Origin: Clostridia bacterium
GTDB lineage: Bacteria; Bacillota; DSM-521; Neomoorellales; Neomoorellaceae
Length of the DNA: 7,845 nt
Direction of reading: 5' to 3'
Assembly (NCBI GenBank): GCA_012727745.1
Contig: JAAYGJ010000140.1
Location: 1 to 7,845, forward strand
The translations under genes and the position numbers were made by a program. The notes beneath the pieces are model-generated. The model saw nothing but the letters and a program-made list of their open reading frames with translations, had not been told where the DNA came from and searched no databases. Positions 1 through 6,573 of the stretch are shown in pieces; position 1 is the stretch's first letter, and every line of letters begins with the position of its first letter.

Positions 1-26
1 GGGTTCAAATCCCGTCGGCTCCGCCA
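1..26 (+). tRNA. tRNA 3' end (partial), probably tRNA-Ser
   Basis: The first 26 bases are the 3' end of a tRNA cut by the window edge. Positions 1-3 are the end of the 5' side of the T stem, 4-10 the T loop TTCAAAT, 11-15 the 3' side of the T stem (CCCGT), 16-22 the 3' acceptor strand CGGCTCC, 23 the discriminator G, and 24-26 an encoded CCA. The acceptor 5' strand should therefore read GGAGCCG. A G discriminator with a GGA-type acceptor start is typical of bacterial serine tRNAs, but Asn, Gln, Glu, Trp, Asp and Sec tRNAs also carry G73. The anticodon lies outside the window, so the identity is an inference. Confidence 0.9.
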
Positions 27-53
27 GTAAATAACTCCAGTGAAATGGAGATA

Positions 54-84
54 AAAAAGTCGCCAGAGTTTACGGCGACTTTTT
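54..84. terminator. bidirectional intrinsic terminator between tRNA and regulator gene
   Basis: The arm GTCGCC (59-64) pairs with GGCGAC (74-79) around a 9-nt loop. It is flanked by an A run (54-58) on the left and a T run (80-84) on the right, which extend the stem to 11 bp. Read on the + strand, the T run follows the hairpin and would end the tRNA transcript. Read on the - strand, the A run becomes a U run and would end the operon that finishes with the GntR gene at 135. The two transcription units converge here with nothing else between them, so one hairpin probably serves both. Confidence 0.88.
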
Positions 85-134
85 ATATTTTTCCCGCAAC
101 GCAGGCCAACCGTGGAAATGCCCTTCCTCCTGGC

Positions 135-839
135 CTATCTCAGTTCCCGTTCCACAAAGGCTAAATGCTGGCTCATAGCCTTTCTCGCCGCGCGTGGATT
201 ACGCCCTTTGATCGCCTCATAAATAGCAACATGCTGTTCATAGAGCAATTCCGCATTACCCGGGTTGGTATAAAGGCTCAAACGGCTGGCCCGTAAAGCC
301 TGCAGCATGGTATCGGAAACGGTATGCATCAAACGGGCTAATACCGAATTTTTGGTAGCTTCTGCTATTGCCAGATGGAAGCGTAAATCAGGATCGTCCC
401 CTAGGACGCCGTTTTGTAAATCCCTGTGCATCTCTTCCAGTATTGACGCCATCTTGGTTAAATCCTCCAGTTCAGCCCGGCGTGCTGCCAGATGGGCAGC
501 CTCCGTTTCCAGAGCCTGACGGGTTTCCAGCAGCTCTTTGGCCGTCTTGCGGTCCAGTAGAATAGCCATTGCCAAGGATTCTACGATATCGCGGTTACGC
601 ACATGCTTAACAAAGGTCCCCTCACCAGGGCGAATATCAATAACCCCCAGGGCTGCCAGGGCAGTTAGCGCTTCCCGGACAGAAGCCCGGCTAACTGCCA
701 GGCGTTCTGAAAGTTCCCGCTCCGAAGGCAGCCGGTCTCCTGGCTTCAGGTTACCTTCACTAATAAGCACCTTAATTTGTTGCACTATTTCTTCATAAAT
801 CTTCTTGGTCCGGATAGGCCTCAGCTCCAACCGCTGCAT
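135..839 (-). CDS. GntR/FadR-family (FCD domain) transcriptional regulator, probable regulator of the lactate locus
   Basis: This 234-residue protein is a DNA-binding, ligand-responsive repressor or activator of the FadR subfamily of GntR. Residues 12-78 form the winged helix-turn-helix; the signature LPSERELSERLAVSRASVRE and the wing RPGEGTFV are clear. Residues 100-228 form an all-helical FCD ligand domain. Asp151, His155, His203 and His225 sit where this family usually has its metal-binding residues, which in relatives help bind a carboxylic acid effector. Regulators of lactate and glycolate use (LldR, LutR, GlcC) belong to this family. The gene is last in the operon, 32 bp after lutBA, and its ATG is preceded by AGGGAGGGGG. 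It most likely controls the upstream promoter near 6452-6479 and so its own synthesis. The effector (L-lactate, D-lactate or glycolate) cannot be told from sequence, so no symbol is given. Confidence 0.93.
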   Translation of the reverse strand: MQRLELRPIRTKKIYEEIVQQIKVLISEGNLKPGDRLPSERELSERLAVSRASVREALTALAALGVIDIRPGEGTFVKHVRNRDIVESLAMAILLDRKTAKELLETRQALETEAAHLAARRAELEDLTKMASILEEMHRDLQNGVLGDDPDLRFHLAIAEATKNSVLARLMHTVSDTMLQALRASRLSLYTNPGNAELLYEQHVAIYEAIKGRNPRAARKAMSQHLAFVERELR

Positions 840-871
840 TCCCCCTCCCTAGTCTATCACCCGCCATATAT

Positions 872-3037
872 TTATTCCAGCTCTGCTGCTAAAATCTCAG
901 CCGTATGTTTTACTTTGATAGGGCTATTTAATTGATCCAAACCGCCGCGAATTTGGACAATACATCCGGGGCAGTCCATGCTCACTACCTGAGCGCCGCT
1001 CTCAATAATACTGTTTAGCTTTCGTTTTAATATCGGAGCACTAATTTGCGGGTATTTTACGTTGTAGGAACCGGCGAAGCCACAACAACGATCGCAATCT
1101 TTCATCTCTACCAGCTCTACCCCTGGCTGGCTTCGCAAAAGCTTGCGGGCTACCTGGTCCAGACCCATACTGCGTTTGAAATGGCAGGAATCATGATAGG
1201 TAACTTTTACCGTCTGCTCTTTGCCCTTATATTCTCCTCTATCTTCACCGGAAGTCAATTCATTTACCAGCTCGGTGAAATCTTTAACTCTCTTTGCCAG
1301 CGCCCGGGCTCTCTCGCTCCACTCGGGTTCTTCAGACAGCAGTTCTACAAAATCATTTTTCAGAGCTACCGCACAGGTAGGACAGGCTGTCACAATTACA
1401 TCAGCATTAGCTTCCTCCAGGGCAGCAATATTAATTTTTGCCAGTTTGACAGCTGTTTCGTCGTCTCCGGCATAGCTAGCCGGCGCCCCGCAACAGGCCT
1501 GCCCCTGGGGGAATGTTACCTGAACCCCATACCGGCCCAGTACCTTGTAAATAGCTTCGCCAATTTGCGGGTAAACAAAGTCAATTACACAACCAGCATA
1601 TAAAGCTGCCTTTAAGTGCGGTTTGGCCACTTTGTACTCCTGTTCCAGTCTCTGGCTCAGGTTTCTAAAGGGAACGCTGGCAATAGCAGGCAAACTCCTC
1701 CCTTTAGTAAGGGGGCTGAAGAATAGGGGCAGGTGCCTGATAAAAGAAGTGCCTCCGGTTACCGGCCTTTGGAGCCGGGCTGCCGCCCGGAGCATACTGT
1801 GCATCAGCTTGGGCTTGGACACCACCCCGTGCAGGGCAATGCGGTAGCCTGGCGATAGTCCCTTTTTGTCAACCACTCTGTGTCTAAGCTTTAACACCAG
1901 TTCGGGAATATTAATATTACCCGGACAAACTTCCGCACAACGCCGACAGCTGAGGCAAAGGCTCTGTATATCCGCTGCCTCTTCTAGCGAGCTAAAGAAA
2001 GCCGTCAAGATACAACCAATACCGCCTGAATAGACCTCTCCATATGCCTGGCCGCTAACTAGCTGGAAAACCGGGCAAACATTGGTGCAGGAAGCGCAGC
2101 GGATACACTGCAGGGCTTCCTTAAATACGGGATCAGCAGCCATCCGGCTCCGCCCGTTGTCCAGGAGAACCACATGCAGTTCCTTAAGGCTCTCGCCCTC
2201 GCCGCGCCAGGCCGGAACCGGCCCGCTAATCAGCGTTACGTAGCTGGTAATATGCTGCCCTGTCCCGCTGCGAGGCAGCGCCTCCAGTATGGGGACAATA
2301 TCCTTAAGGCGCGGCACCAACTTCTCCAGGCCGACAATAGCTAGATGAACCGAAGGCACAGTAGTAGTGAGCCGGGCGTTACCTTCATTGGTACAAATAA
2401 CAATAGTGCATGTCTCAGCCACAGCGATGTTGGCTCCGCTGATACCCATCCCTGCGGTCAGGAATTTTTTACGTAGTTCCCGCCGGGCTATCCGCACCAG
2501 TTTGCTAATATCCGCCTCCACCGGCTGGCCTAGATAGCGGCTGAAAACTTCCGCCACCTCTTCTTTGAGCAAATGAATGGCCGGCATAACCATATGGGAG
2601 GGCCGTTCCCCTGGCATGAGTTGAAGAATCCATTCTGCCAGGTCGGTTTCATGGGGGTTAACACCGTGTTCCTGTAAGTATTCATTAAGGTGAATCTCTT
2701 CCGAGGCAAAAGATTTGGACTTAACCAGATCTGTAACGCCATGCTCTTGAGCTACCTTTAATATATATTCTCTGGCAGCAGCAGCATCGCTGGCCCGAAA
2801 CACTCTGCCGCCGCGTGCTTCCACCGCCCTGCTAAACTGATCTGCCAGTTCTTCGTAACGACCAGCCGCCTCGGACTTAATTGCAGCTATCTTTTGCCTT
2901 AAAGCCTCGAAATCCCGGCCGCTATAAACCGCTTCCCGTGATATAACATAGGCATCCCCAAAGCTCTCCAGGGCCTTGCGCAGGCTGGAATTATTAAGCG
3001 CACGGTGTAGTCTTTGTTTAAATTCTTTAGTGGCCAT
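872..3037 (-). CDS. lutBA: LutB-LutA fusion: Fe-S subunit of the L-lactate oxidase complex
   Basis: This protein carries the Fe-S electron-transfer parts of LutABC-type L-lactate oxidation to pyruvate, in the cytoplasm or at the membrane face. It joins two proteins that are separate in Bacillus. Residues about 60-300 are a LUD domain (SGANIAVAET, TNEGNARL). Two 4Fe-4S motifs follow, at Cys311/314/317/321 and Cys361/364/367/371, then the LutB tail. From about residue 476 comes LutA with two complete CCG domains: Cys483, CC515-516, Cys552/555; and Cys618, CC651-652, Cys689/692. Length is 721 residues, close to LutB (about 475) plus LutA (about 240). The ATG at 3037 is preferred because GGGGGTGG lies 5 nt upstream. 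An in-frame TTG at 3064 would add nine residues but lies deeper inside lutC. The start overlaps the end of lutC by 11 bp, implying translational coupling. Similar fusions occur in sulfate reducers such as Desulfovibrio (DVU3033, from memory). Residue 210 is Cys where I would expect Gly in the AETG motif. Confidence 0.93.
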   Translation of the reverse strand: MATKEFKQRLHRALNNSSLRKALESFGDAYVISREAVYSGRDFEALRQKIAAIKSEAAGRYEELADQFSRAVEARGGRVFRASDAAAAREYILKVAQEHGVTDLVKSKSFASEEIHLNEYLQEHGVNPHETDLAEWILQLMPGERPSHMVMPAIHLLKEEVAEVFSRYLGQPVEADISKLVRIARRELRKKFLTAGMGISGANIAVAETCTIVICTNEGNARLTTTVPSVHLAIVGLEKLVPRLKDIVPILEALPRSGTGQHITSYVTLISGPVPAWRGEGESLKELHVVLLDNGRSRMAADPVFKEALQCIRCASCTNVCPVFQLVSGQAYGEVYSGGIGCILTAFFSSLEEAADIQSLCLSCRRCAEVCPGNINIPELVLKLRHRVVDKKGLSPGYRIALHGVVSKPKLMHSMLRAAARLQRPVTGGTSFIRHLPLFFSPLTKGRSLPAIASVPFRNLSQRLEQEYKVAKPHLKAALYAGCVIDFVYPQIGEAIYKVLGRYGVQVTFPQGQACCGAPASYAGDDETAVKLAKINIAALEEANADVIVTACPTCAVALKNDFVELLSEEPEWSERARALAKRVKDFTELVNELTSGEDRGEYKGKEQTVKVTYHDSCHFKRSMGLDQVARKLLRSQPGVELVEMKDCDRCCGFAGSYNVKYPQISAPILKRKLNSIIESGAQVVSMDCPGCIVQIRGGLDQLNSPIKVKHTAEILAAELE

Positions 3038-3581
3038 CCTTTCCACCCCCGTCACCAACGACAATAATCAAAAGCCGCTCCGGCCCATGGACCCCGATTG
3101 TCAAACTCCTTTCAATATCAGCTGTACGGCTGGGCCCCGTTACCAGAGTTAAATAATTCGGCCAGGAACCCCGTTCCAGATAATTATCAATAACTTGCGT
3201 CAGGGTAGCCCTTATAGACGCCAGAGGCAGGAGGGCCACGCAGCTCAAGGGCAACATAGCCGCCAGCCGGCACTTCAGATCAGTAGCATCGGCAGCCATT
3301 GTCCCAGTTTCAGCAATGCCATAATCAAATTCTACAATGCCTATATCAGCCTGGCGAGCGAACTCGGCCCCATCTTCTTCGATTTTAAAACCGGCTGCCC
3401 TTAAAGACGCCTCCAGGTCAGCTGCCTTAACCAGAGGCGTATCAACAAGCGCTATAAGCGAGCCCAGCGGGCGCAAGTGTTCTATCAGAATGGGAGCTAT
3501 CTCTTCAGGACTGGACGCCAAGATTACCTGGGCACCTGCTGTTTCAGCCTGAGCGCTAAATTCTTTCAGTAATGACTGCAA
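3027..3581 (-). CDS. lutC: LutC / LldG-type LUD-domain protein of L-lactate utilisation
   Basis: This 184-residue protein is a stand-alone LUD domain, the small subunit of the LutABC (LldEFG) L-lactate oxidation system. It is required for growth on lactate in Bacillus, though its exact chemical role is less clear than that of the Fe-S subunits. Family motifs are present: AETGT at 90-94, VTGPSRTADIE at 147-157 and GVHGP at 163-167. The length is a little short of the 200-240 residues common in the family, mostly at the N terminus. No cluster-binding cysteine motif, signal peptide or membrane segment is seen. The start is a TTG at 3581, supported by the purine run AGAGAGGGGGG ending 7 nt upstream. 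It begins 2 bp after the stop of the glcF remnant and its end overlaps lutBA by 11 bp, so it sits in the middle of one operon. Confidence 0.92.
   Translation of the reverse strand: MQSLLKEFSAQAETAGAQVILASSPEEIAPILIEHLRPLGSLIALVDTPLVKAADLEASLRAAGFKIEEDGAEFARQADIGIVEFDYGIAETGTMAADATDLKCRLAAMLPLSCVALLPLASIRATLTQVIDNYLERGSWPNYLTLVTGPSRTADIERSLTIGVHGPERLLIIVVGDGGGKDGH
3043..3050 (-). promoter_or_regulatory. ribosome binding site choosing the lutBA start
   Basis: Read on the - strand this is GGGGGTGG, a near match to the anti-Shine-Dalgarno target, 5 nt upstream of the ATG at 3037-3035. It lies inside the final codons of lutC. It would fall downstream of the alternative TTG at 3064, so it argues for the ATG. 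Confidence 0.65.
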
Positions 3582-3588
3582 AGCTAAG

Positions 3589-3599
3589 CCCCCCTCTCT
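3589..3599 (-). promoter_or_regulatory. ribosome binding site supporting the TTG start of lutC
   Basis: On the - strand this reads AGAGAGGGGGG and ends 7 nt before the TTG at 3581-3579. It overlaps the last codons of the preceding glcF remnant, so lutC can be translated independently even if ribosomes stop at the internal TAA in glcF. Confidence 0.6.
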
Positions 3600-4234
3600 G
3601 CTCCCGTTATTTCTTGATCTAGTTCATAAGCCTTTTCTAATAGCTGGACAACATGCAGTACTCTGGGCACCATCCCTGCCTGGGCCAGTCCGTCCTCCAG
3701 CTGCATGCGGCAGGCCGGGCAGCTGGTAATCACGGTAGCAGCCCCGGTAGCTTTAACAGCCTCAACCTTGTGGGCCTGAACCTTCATGGACATATCGTAA
3801 TTAGTTAAGCTGAAGGAGCCGGCACTGCCGCAGCAGCGGTCGGCAATTGCCATCTCTACCAGCTCCACCCCGGGGATAGACTGGAGAATTTGCCGCGGTT
3901 CAGCTTTTACTCCTTGACCACGCCCCAGGTGGCAGGGGTCATGATAGGTTATTTTTAGCGGCAGGGTGGCAGTCGACCGGCGGTAGTCGATCTTTAACAA
4001 TAGTTCATTGATGTCCAGAGACCTGGCCGCCATAGCCCTGGACGCCTCCTGTTCAGAACTGTCAGCTAATAGTTCTGGATAAACGTGTTTCCAGGCCGTC
4101 CCCCCGGTAGCGCAGGCCACTACCAGGTAATCAATATCATAACGCTGGAAAATTTTCAAGTTGGAAGCAGCCATTTCCCGGGCCGTTTTCACATCACCAT
4201 GCATCAATATAGGTATGCCGCAACAATGCTGGTC

Positions 4235-4237
4235 TTA
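4235..4237 (-). other. in-frame TAA (ochre) codon inside glcF
   Basis: On the - strand the codons run ATT CCT TAA GAC CAG CAT TGT TGC GGC: isoleucine and proline, then the stop, then the conserved CCG motif in the same frame. No insertion or deletion is needed to join the halves; a single substitution suffices. TAA is not a known recoding codon in bacteria (selenocysteine and pyrrolysine use TGA and TAG), so programmed readthrough is unlikely. Confidence 0.9.
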
Positions 4238-4887
4238 AGGAATTATTACTTCCACATCATTTGCCAGTAAAACATTAACCACTGCCCGGCCAATATCTGT
4301 ATATATATAATTCTCCATGCAACCGGTAAAGTAAGCAACCCGGGCTCGCGGCTTATTGGCGGGACGATTAATTTCAGGTAATTGCTCCCTTAAGGTCTTT
4401 TTAGCCAAGGGCGGAATAACTCGCCGCAGCTCCAACCCTATAGGAAAGCGGGGATTACAGCGCTGGATGTCTGGCCGGTAACGCAGGCCAAGGGATTGAA
4501 AGTGACGCCCGGTTTTTAAAGCAGCATCAAAAAGTTTACCTCGTTTTAGACTTTGAAAGATGACTTTTTTCAACCAGGGTAAACCCAGTTCCCGCTCCAT
4601 AGCAGCCCGGGCCGCCAGGACTACTTTATCTACCTGCACCCCACTGGGGCAGCTTTCTACACAGGCCATACAGGTTAAACAGAACAGCATCTTTTCTGCC
4701 AGGGCGGGGGTGGCCGGGATTTCACCCCGGAGATAAAAATAAGCTAGCTGCACCTTAGCCCGGGCTACCGCTGCTTCCCTCAAGGTCTCTTTATACAACG
4801 GGCAAACAGCCTGGCAATTGCCGCATTTCATACACTTGGCCATTTCATCTTCTATTTGGGCTAGATTAAGCAAATAGCTCATGGTGT

Positions 4888-6288
4888 TCACTCCTTACCC
4901 CCAATTTCACCAACTATTTTTCCTGGATTGAGTAGTCCTAAGGGGTCGAGGGCCTGTTTAATCCGGCGCATTACTTCCATTCCGCTACGGCCAAATTCCA
5001 ATTCCATATATTTTTGCTTGGCTACGCCGATACCATGTTCACCGCTCAAAGTACCACCCAGCTCAATGGCTTTATGGAATATCTCATCTACCGCCTGGTG
5101 AACTCGCTCCATCTCTTCCTTATCGCGCTCATCACAGGTAATAGTCGGATGCAGATTACCGTCACCGGCATGGCCGTAGGTAGCGATTTGCACCTTGTAT
5201 TTCTGGGCTATTTCATTTAAAGCTATAATCATTTCCGGTATTTTGCTGCGCGGTACAGTAGCGTCCTCCAGGACTGTTGTCGGCCGCAAGCGGGCACAGG
5301 CCGGCAGGGCCGAACGCCGTGCCGTCCACAGTTTTTCCCGTTCAACGTCATCACGGGCTACTTCCAGCTGGCCCCCGTTTTCCCGGCAAACCTGCTCCAC
5401 GATCGCCGCTTCTTTTTCCACCACCTGAGGAATGCCGTCCACCTCCAGCAAAAGAACAGCAGCAGCGTTTACCGGCAGGCCAGCATGACAATAGTCCTCA
5501 ACCGCACGGATAGTGACGTTATCCATTATCTCCATGGTCGCAGGAATTACTTTATTGCCAATTATCCCAGTAATAGTCCGGGCTGCCCCATCCAGGGTAT
5601 CAAAAACAGCCAGCATGCTGCGCCTCGCTTCCGGGGACGGAATCAGGCGCACGGTTATGGAAGTTATAATGCCCAGTGTACCTTCACTGCCACAAAAAAG
5701 TTTAGGCAGGTCATAACCGCTGACGTTTTTAACGGTCTTGCCGCCGCACTTAAAAACGCTACCATCAGCGAGAACGACCTCCAGCCCCATCACGTAATCT
5801 TTAGTGACGCCATACTTCAAGCCTCGTAAGCCGCCGGAGGATTCGGCCACGCTGCCGCCAAATGTTGCTGTGGTTACGCTGCCGGGGTCAGGAGGATAAA
5901 TCAAACCATGGGACAGCAGGGCGTCGTTCAAATCCTGGATTATTACTCCCGGCTGCACAGTTGCGGTAAGGTTCTCGATATCAATCTCCAGGATTTTGTT
6001 CATTTCCACCAGGGACATGACCAGTCCGTTCTCGCTGGGGATTGCCCCGCCGCTAAGATTAGTGCCCGCTCCCCGGGGATAAACAGGCACCCTGGCCCGG
6101 CTGGCCAGCTTCATAATTTCAGCAACTTCTGCCGTCGTCCGCGGCAAGACCACCGCCAGCGGCAGGTATTTAGGCTGGTCGGCACAAGCATCAAATGCAT
6201 AACACCACCGGTCTTCAGTAGCAGTAAGCAGCCGTTCCTGCCCCACAAGGTCCCGCAAAGCCTTAATAAAGCTCTCCTGTGATAGCAA
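4888..6288 (-). CDS. glcD: GlcD-type FAD-linked oxidase subunit (glycolate / D-lactate dehydrogenase)
   Basis: This 466-residue flavoprotein oxidises a D-2-hydroxyacid (D-lactate or glycolate) to the 2-oxoacid, passing electrons to an Fe-S partner. Residues about 40-215 are the PCMH-type FAD-binding domain, with the loop PRGAGTNLSGG at 71-81, PDPGS at 134-138, AESSGG at 148-153 and the segment GYDLPKLFCGSEGTLGIIT at 191-209. Residues about 220-460 are the FAD-oxidase C-terminal domain with YGHAGDGNLH at 371-380, SGEHGIG at 415-421 and the usual end NPGKI. Length is typical and no defect is visible. The TTG at 6288 is the first start after an in-frame TAA and has GGGAGGGAG 5 nt upstream. It is the first gene of the operon, and its stop lies 5 bp before the glcF ATG. 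Glycolate, D-lactate and longer 2-hydroxyacids cannot be told apart from sequence; the neighbouring lutC-lutBA genes favour D-lactate. Confidence 0.93.
   Translation of the reverse strand: MLSQESFIKALRDLVGQERLLTATEDRWCYAFDACADQPKYLPLAVVLPRTTAEVAEIMKLASRARVPVYPRGAGTNLSGGAIPSENGLVMSLVEMNKILEIDIENLTATVQPGVIIQDLNDALLSHGLIYPPDPGSVTTATFGGSVAESSGGLRGLKYGVTKDYVMGLEVVLADGSVFKCGGKTVKNVSGYDLPKLFCGSEGTLGIITSITVRLIPSPEARRSMLAVFDTLDGAARTITGIIGNKVIPATMEIMDNVTIRAVEDYCHAGLPVNAAAVLLLEVDGIPQVVEKEAAIVEQVCRENGGQLEVARDDVEREKLWTARRSALPACARLRPTTVLEDATVPRSKIPEMIIALNEIAQKYKVQIATYGHAGDGNLHPTITCDERDKEEMERVHQAVDEIFHKAIELGGTLSGEHGIGVAKQKYMELEFGRSGMEVMRRIKQALDPLGLLNPGKIVGEIGGKE
4891..4896 (-). promoter_or_regulatory. ribosome binding site choosing the glcF start
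   Basis: On the - strand this is AAGGAG, 8 nt upstream of the ATG at 4882-4880. A GTG at 4891-4889 in the same frame would overlap the last base of this site, with no spacer, and can be dismissed as a start. The site lies in the last codons of glcD, coupling the two genes. Confidence 0.75.
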
Positions 6289-6293
6289 TGATT

Positions 6294-6302
6294 CTCCCTC
6301 CC
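6294..6302 (-). promoter_or_regulatory. ribosome binding site supporting the TTG start of glcD
   Basis: On the - strand this reads GGGAGGGAG and ends 5 nt before the TTG at 6288-6286. An in-frame TAA lies just upstream (6306-6304), so no longer glcD protein is possible. Confidence 0.7.
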
Positions 6303-6339
6303 GTTATGCCTTTTTGTCTCGCTTCGCATAATAAGGATA

Positions 6340-6370
6340 ATTATAGTCCTATCCGGTAACAAACGTTCAA
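6340..6370 (-). promoter_or_regulatory. possible second promoter with an overlapping inverted repeat
   Basis: On the - strand a TATAAT (6345-6340) lies 19 nt downstream of TTGAAC (6370-6365). The spacer is longer than the preferred 17 nt and there is no TG extension, so the match is weaker than the one at 6452-6479. The arms GGATA (6335-6339) and TATCC (6350-6354) form a 5-bp inverted repeat around the -10 box, where a repressor could bind. This is tentative; AT-rich leaders often produce such matches by chance. Confidence 0.25.
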
Positions 6371-6451
6371 GTATATGTATATCCTGCAAACCCTTTCTTA
6401 ACCGTCCTAATCGTCTGTTTATTCTCTCCGGCCTGACCACCTGATGTTTAT

Positions 6452-6479
6452 ATTATATCACTCTTTTGACACAATTCAA
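6452..6479 (-). promoter_or_regulatory. probable main promoter of the glcD-glcF-lutC-lutBA-gntR operon
   Basis: On the - strand there is a perfect -10 TATAAT (6457-6452) preceded by TGA, giving the extended -10 form TGnTATAAT. A 16-nt spacer separates it from a partial -35, TTGAAT (6479-6474). It starts just after the purA terminator and points at glcD. The expected transcription start is near 6445, giving a leader of about 157 nt before the TTG of glcD. It is the best match to a housekeeping sigma promoter that I found between purA and glcD. Confidence 0.65.
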
Positions 6480-6494
6480 TAATGTTTTGTTGCT

Positions 6495-6538
6495 TATAAA
6501 AAATATTAACCCGGCCTTCGTTAATTCAAGACCAGGTT
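6495..6538 (-). terminator. intrinsic terminator of purA
   Basis: On the - strand AACCTGGTCTT (6538-6528) pairs with AAGGCCGGGTT (6518-6508) along all 11 positions, two of them G-U wobbles, around a 9-nt loop. The stem is followed by AATATTTTTTATA, a six-T run. It lies 36 nt after the purA stop codon and just before the promoter of the next operon, so it separates the purine gene from the lactate locus. Confidence 0.87.
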
Positions 6539-6573
6539 ATATTTCGCTAAAAGTAAAGCTATTCTTTTAGTAG

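Larger units (their letters stand above)
3584..4882 (-). pseudogene. glcF: glcF-type Fe-S subunit of glycolate/D-lactate oxidase, interrupted by an in-frame TAA
   Basis: The full frame has 432 positions, normal for GlcF-type proteins (roughly 400-440), but codon 216 (4237-4235) is TAA. Before it, residues 1-215 carry two 4Fe-4S motifs (Cys17/20/23/27 and Cys68/71/74/78) and the first cysteine of a CCG domain (Cys188, YFTGC). After it, in the same frame, come DQHCCGIPI (CC220-221), ACATGG (257-262) and a complete second CCG domain (Cys317, CC350-351, Cys388/391). Relatives usually have a residue such as Lys at the stop position, so one base change (AAA to TAA) would explain it. The first CCG domain also reads CxxG instead of CxxC. 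Split open frames would be 4882-4235 (215 residues) and about 4207-3584 (TTG start, 207 residues); I see no ribosome binding site for the second. The start at ATG 4882 has AAGGAG 8 nt upstream. The protein would pass electrons from GlcD. A base error in the read is the main alternative. Confidence 0.85.

Noticed and set aside
1046..1603. 185-codon open frame on the + strand
   Set aside because: It lies antisense within lutBA, whose - strand protein carries complete Fe-S and CCG motifs. The + strand translation matches no family I recognise and has no clear ribosome binding site.
4205..4207. TTG (with ATG next to it) as a real start for a separate downstream Fe-S protein
   Set aside because: No Shine-Dalgarno-like sequence precedes it, and the nine codons before it encode the conserved CCG motif in the same frame. 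It is better explained as the continuation of an interrupted glcF.
4235..4237. Recoded codon such as selenocysteine or pyrrolysine
   Set aside because: Those use TGA and TAG; this codon is TAA, and the family does not have a selenocysteine at this position as far as I know.
5485..5829. 114-codon open frame on the + strand
   Set aside because: Antisense shadow of glcD, whose FAD-binding motifs cover the same stretch.
6111..6440. 109-codon open frame on the - strand across the glcD leader and 5' end
   Set aside because: It starts with GTG with AGG directly against it and no spacer, runs out of frame into glcD, and the protein is arginine-rich with no recognisable motif. Most likely a chance frame in the leader.
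6528..6541. AACCTGGTC-like sequence as a FadR-type operator
   Set aside because: It is one arm of the purA terminator stem, and as a palindrome it has only about three matching bases per side.
6547..6570. CTAAAAG/CTTTTAG hairpin just after purA
   Set aside because: A 7-bp A-T-rich stem without a following T run; the GC-richer hairpin at 6508-6538 with its six-T run is the better terminator.
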